Assembly: GCF_003951315.1 (NCBI RefSeq)
Contig: NZ_QLJH01000006.1
Coordinates: 1 to 64,000, forward strand
Direction: 5' to 3'
Source of the DNA: Sphingomonas sp. S-NIH.Pt15_0812
Lineage (GTDB): Bacteria; Pseudomonadota; Alphaproteobacteria; Sphingomonadales; Sphingomonadaceae
DNA: 64,000 nt
A program made the position numbers and the translations under genes. Shown here one piece after another: positions 63,518 to 64,000 of the stretch (positions are counted from its first letter, which is position 1; each line of letters begins with the position of its first letter). Below the pieces are notes generated by a model. The model had not been told where the DNA came from, did not search any database, and was given only the letters and a program-made list of their open reading frames with translations.

Positions 63518-64000
63518 CTACTCCCCCGCCCGCAGCGGGTTGAACGCCATCACCACGCCCGACAGCAGAAAGAAGCCGAGCGGCACCAGTGCCACGGTCC
63601 AGCGAATGTCGGCCAGCGTCTCCGCCGATTGCGCGACATTGGCGACATAGCCCGCCTTGCCGAAGCTGAGGCCCAGGATCGCCGTCGCCAGACCGATCGC
63701 GACGCGTTGCAGCAGCGCCGCCAGCCCGAACACGATCCCCTCGACCCGGACGCCGGTGGTCCGCTCGCCATAGTCGATCGTGTCGGGCAGCAGCGCCCAA
63801 TAGGCGAAGTGCAGCCCCACCGTCGCGGCCTGCATGAAGATCAGGAAGCCCTGCATCGGCGCGATCCGGTCGATCCCGATGATCGCGAACCCGGCCAGCG
63901 CCGCGACGCACAGGCCGATCGCGACGAACCAGGCCCGCCGGGTGCCGGTGGCATGGGCCAGGGTCATCCACACCGGCACCGCCGCGGCGCTGACCGCCAG
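63518..64000 (-). CDS. GPH-type sugar:cation symporter, C-terminal part (cut by window edge)
   Basis: The frame is open to position 64000, so about the last 160 residues of a larger membrane protein are seen. The motif YWALLPDTIDYGERTTGVRV then EGIVFGL is the DxxDYGE-TGxRxEG signature of the glycoside-pentoside-hexuronide (MelB-like) MFS group. Three or four helices follow to the end AFNPLRAGE. It would import a sugar or glycoside with Na+ or H+; the substrate cannot be told. Confidence 0.87.
   Translation of the reverse strand: MAVSAAAVPVWMTLAHATGTRRAWFVAIGLCVAALAGFAIIGIDRIAPMQGFLIFMQAATVGLHFAYWALLPDTIDYGERTTGVRVEGIVFGLAALLQRVAIGLATAILGLSFGKAGYVANVAQSAETLADIRWTVALVPLGFFLLSGVVMAFNPLRAGE

Overview
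The window is high-GC, densely packed chromosomal DNA from an alphaproteobacterium, almost certainly Sphingomonas or a close relative in the Sphingomonadaceae. The pointers are a PhyR/NepR/EcfG general-stress locus with a PhyP-like kinase gene of the Sphingomonas type, a complete dcw (division and cell wall) cluster, an NDUFA12-like protein, a fatty acyl-AMP ligase next to recX, and a maltodextrin locus built around a TonB-dependent receptor. Most genes within operons are coupled by ATGA, GTGA or TGATG overlaps. I see no prophage, insertion sequence, integrase or CRISPR array, and the gene content reads as core genome.

Layout. 1-2508: end of an EF-hand protein, then an OmpR-type response regulator and its EnvZ-like kinase. 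2492-11681: maltodextrin-type utilisation locus (MFS permease and LacI repressor on minus; TonB-dependent receptor, flavin-dependent halogenase-like protein and GH13 amylase on plus). 11725-17121: secreted M3 peptidase, a Crp/Fnr regulator with a perfect EcfG-type promoter, tRNA-Arg(CCT), an M23 peptidase, a ferritin-like DUF455 protein and a Bcp peroxiredoxin coupled to glnE. 17118-24523: glnE, then the general stress response region (a second NepR-like ORF, ecfG, a small membrane protein, phyR, nepR, phyP, an entericidin-like lipoprotein). 24576-34000: AI-2E family permease, then tatC-tatB-tatA-scpB-scpA-nagZ-SPOR-argS on minus, a small exported protein, a REP-like palindrome and a dGTPase. 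34030-35979: TPR/SPOR protein. 36205-55059: dcw cluster on minus, transcribed mraZ-rsmH-ftsL-ftsI-murE-(47-aa ORF)-murF-mraY-murD-ftsW-murG-murC-(66-aa ORF)-murB-ddl-ftsQ-ftsA-ftsZ. 55381-64000: small membrane protein, cysteine synthase, MliC-like lipoprotein, aat, a DUF2155/NDUFA12/DUF192/double-cold-shock operon, recX, fatty acyl-AMP ligase, DUF3140, MAPEG, and the 3' part of a GPH-type sugar symporter cut by the window edge.

How the genes work together. In the stress module PhyR (anti-anti-sigma) sequesters NepR so that EcfG can act, and PhyP sets PhyR phosphorylation. I find EcfG-type promoter sequences (GGAAC-N16/17-CGTT) ahead of the Crp/Fnr gene (perfect) and, less perfectly, ahead of nepR, the entericidin-like gene and the DUF3140 gene. 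The most interesting candidates for something undescribed are the second NepR-like ORF beside ecfG and two tiny ORFs stitched into the dcw operon by start/stop overlaps at both ends. The maltodextrin locus is also notable for a halogenase-like flavoprotein that keeps its catalytic lysine and glutamate although it sits among sugar genes.
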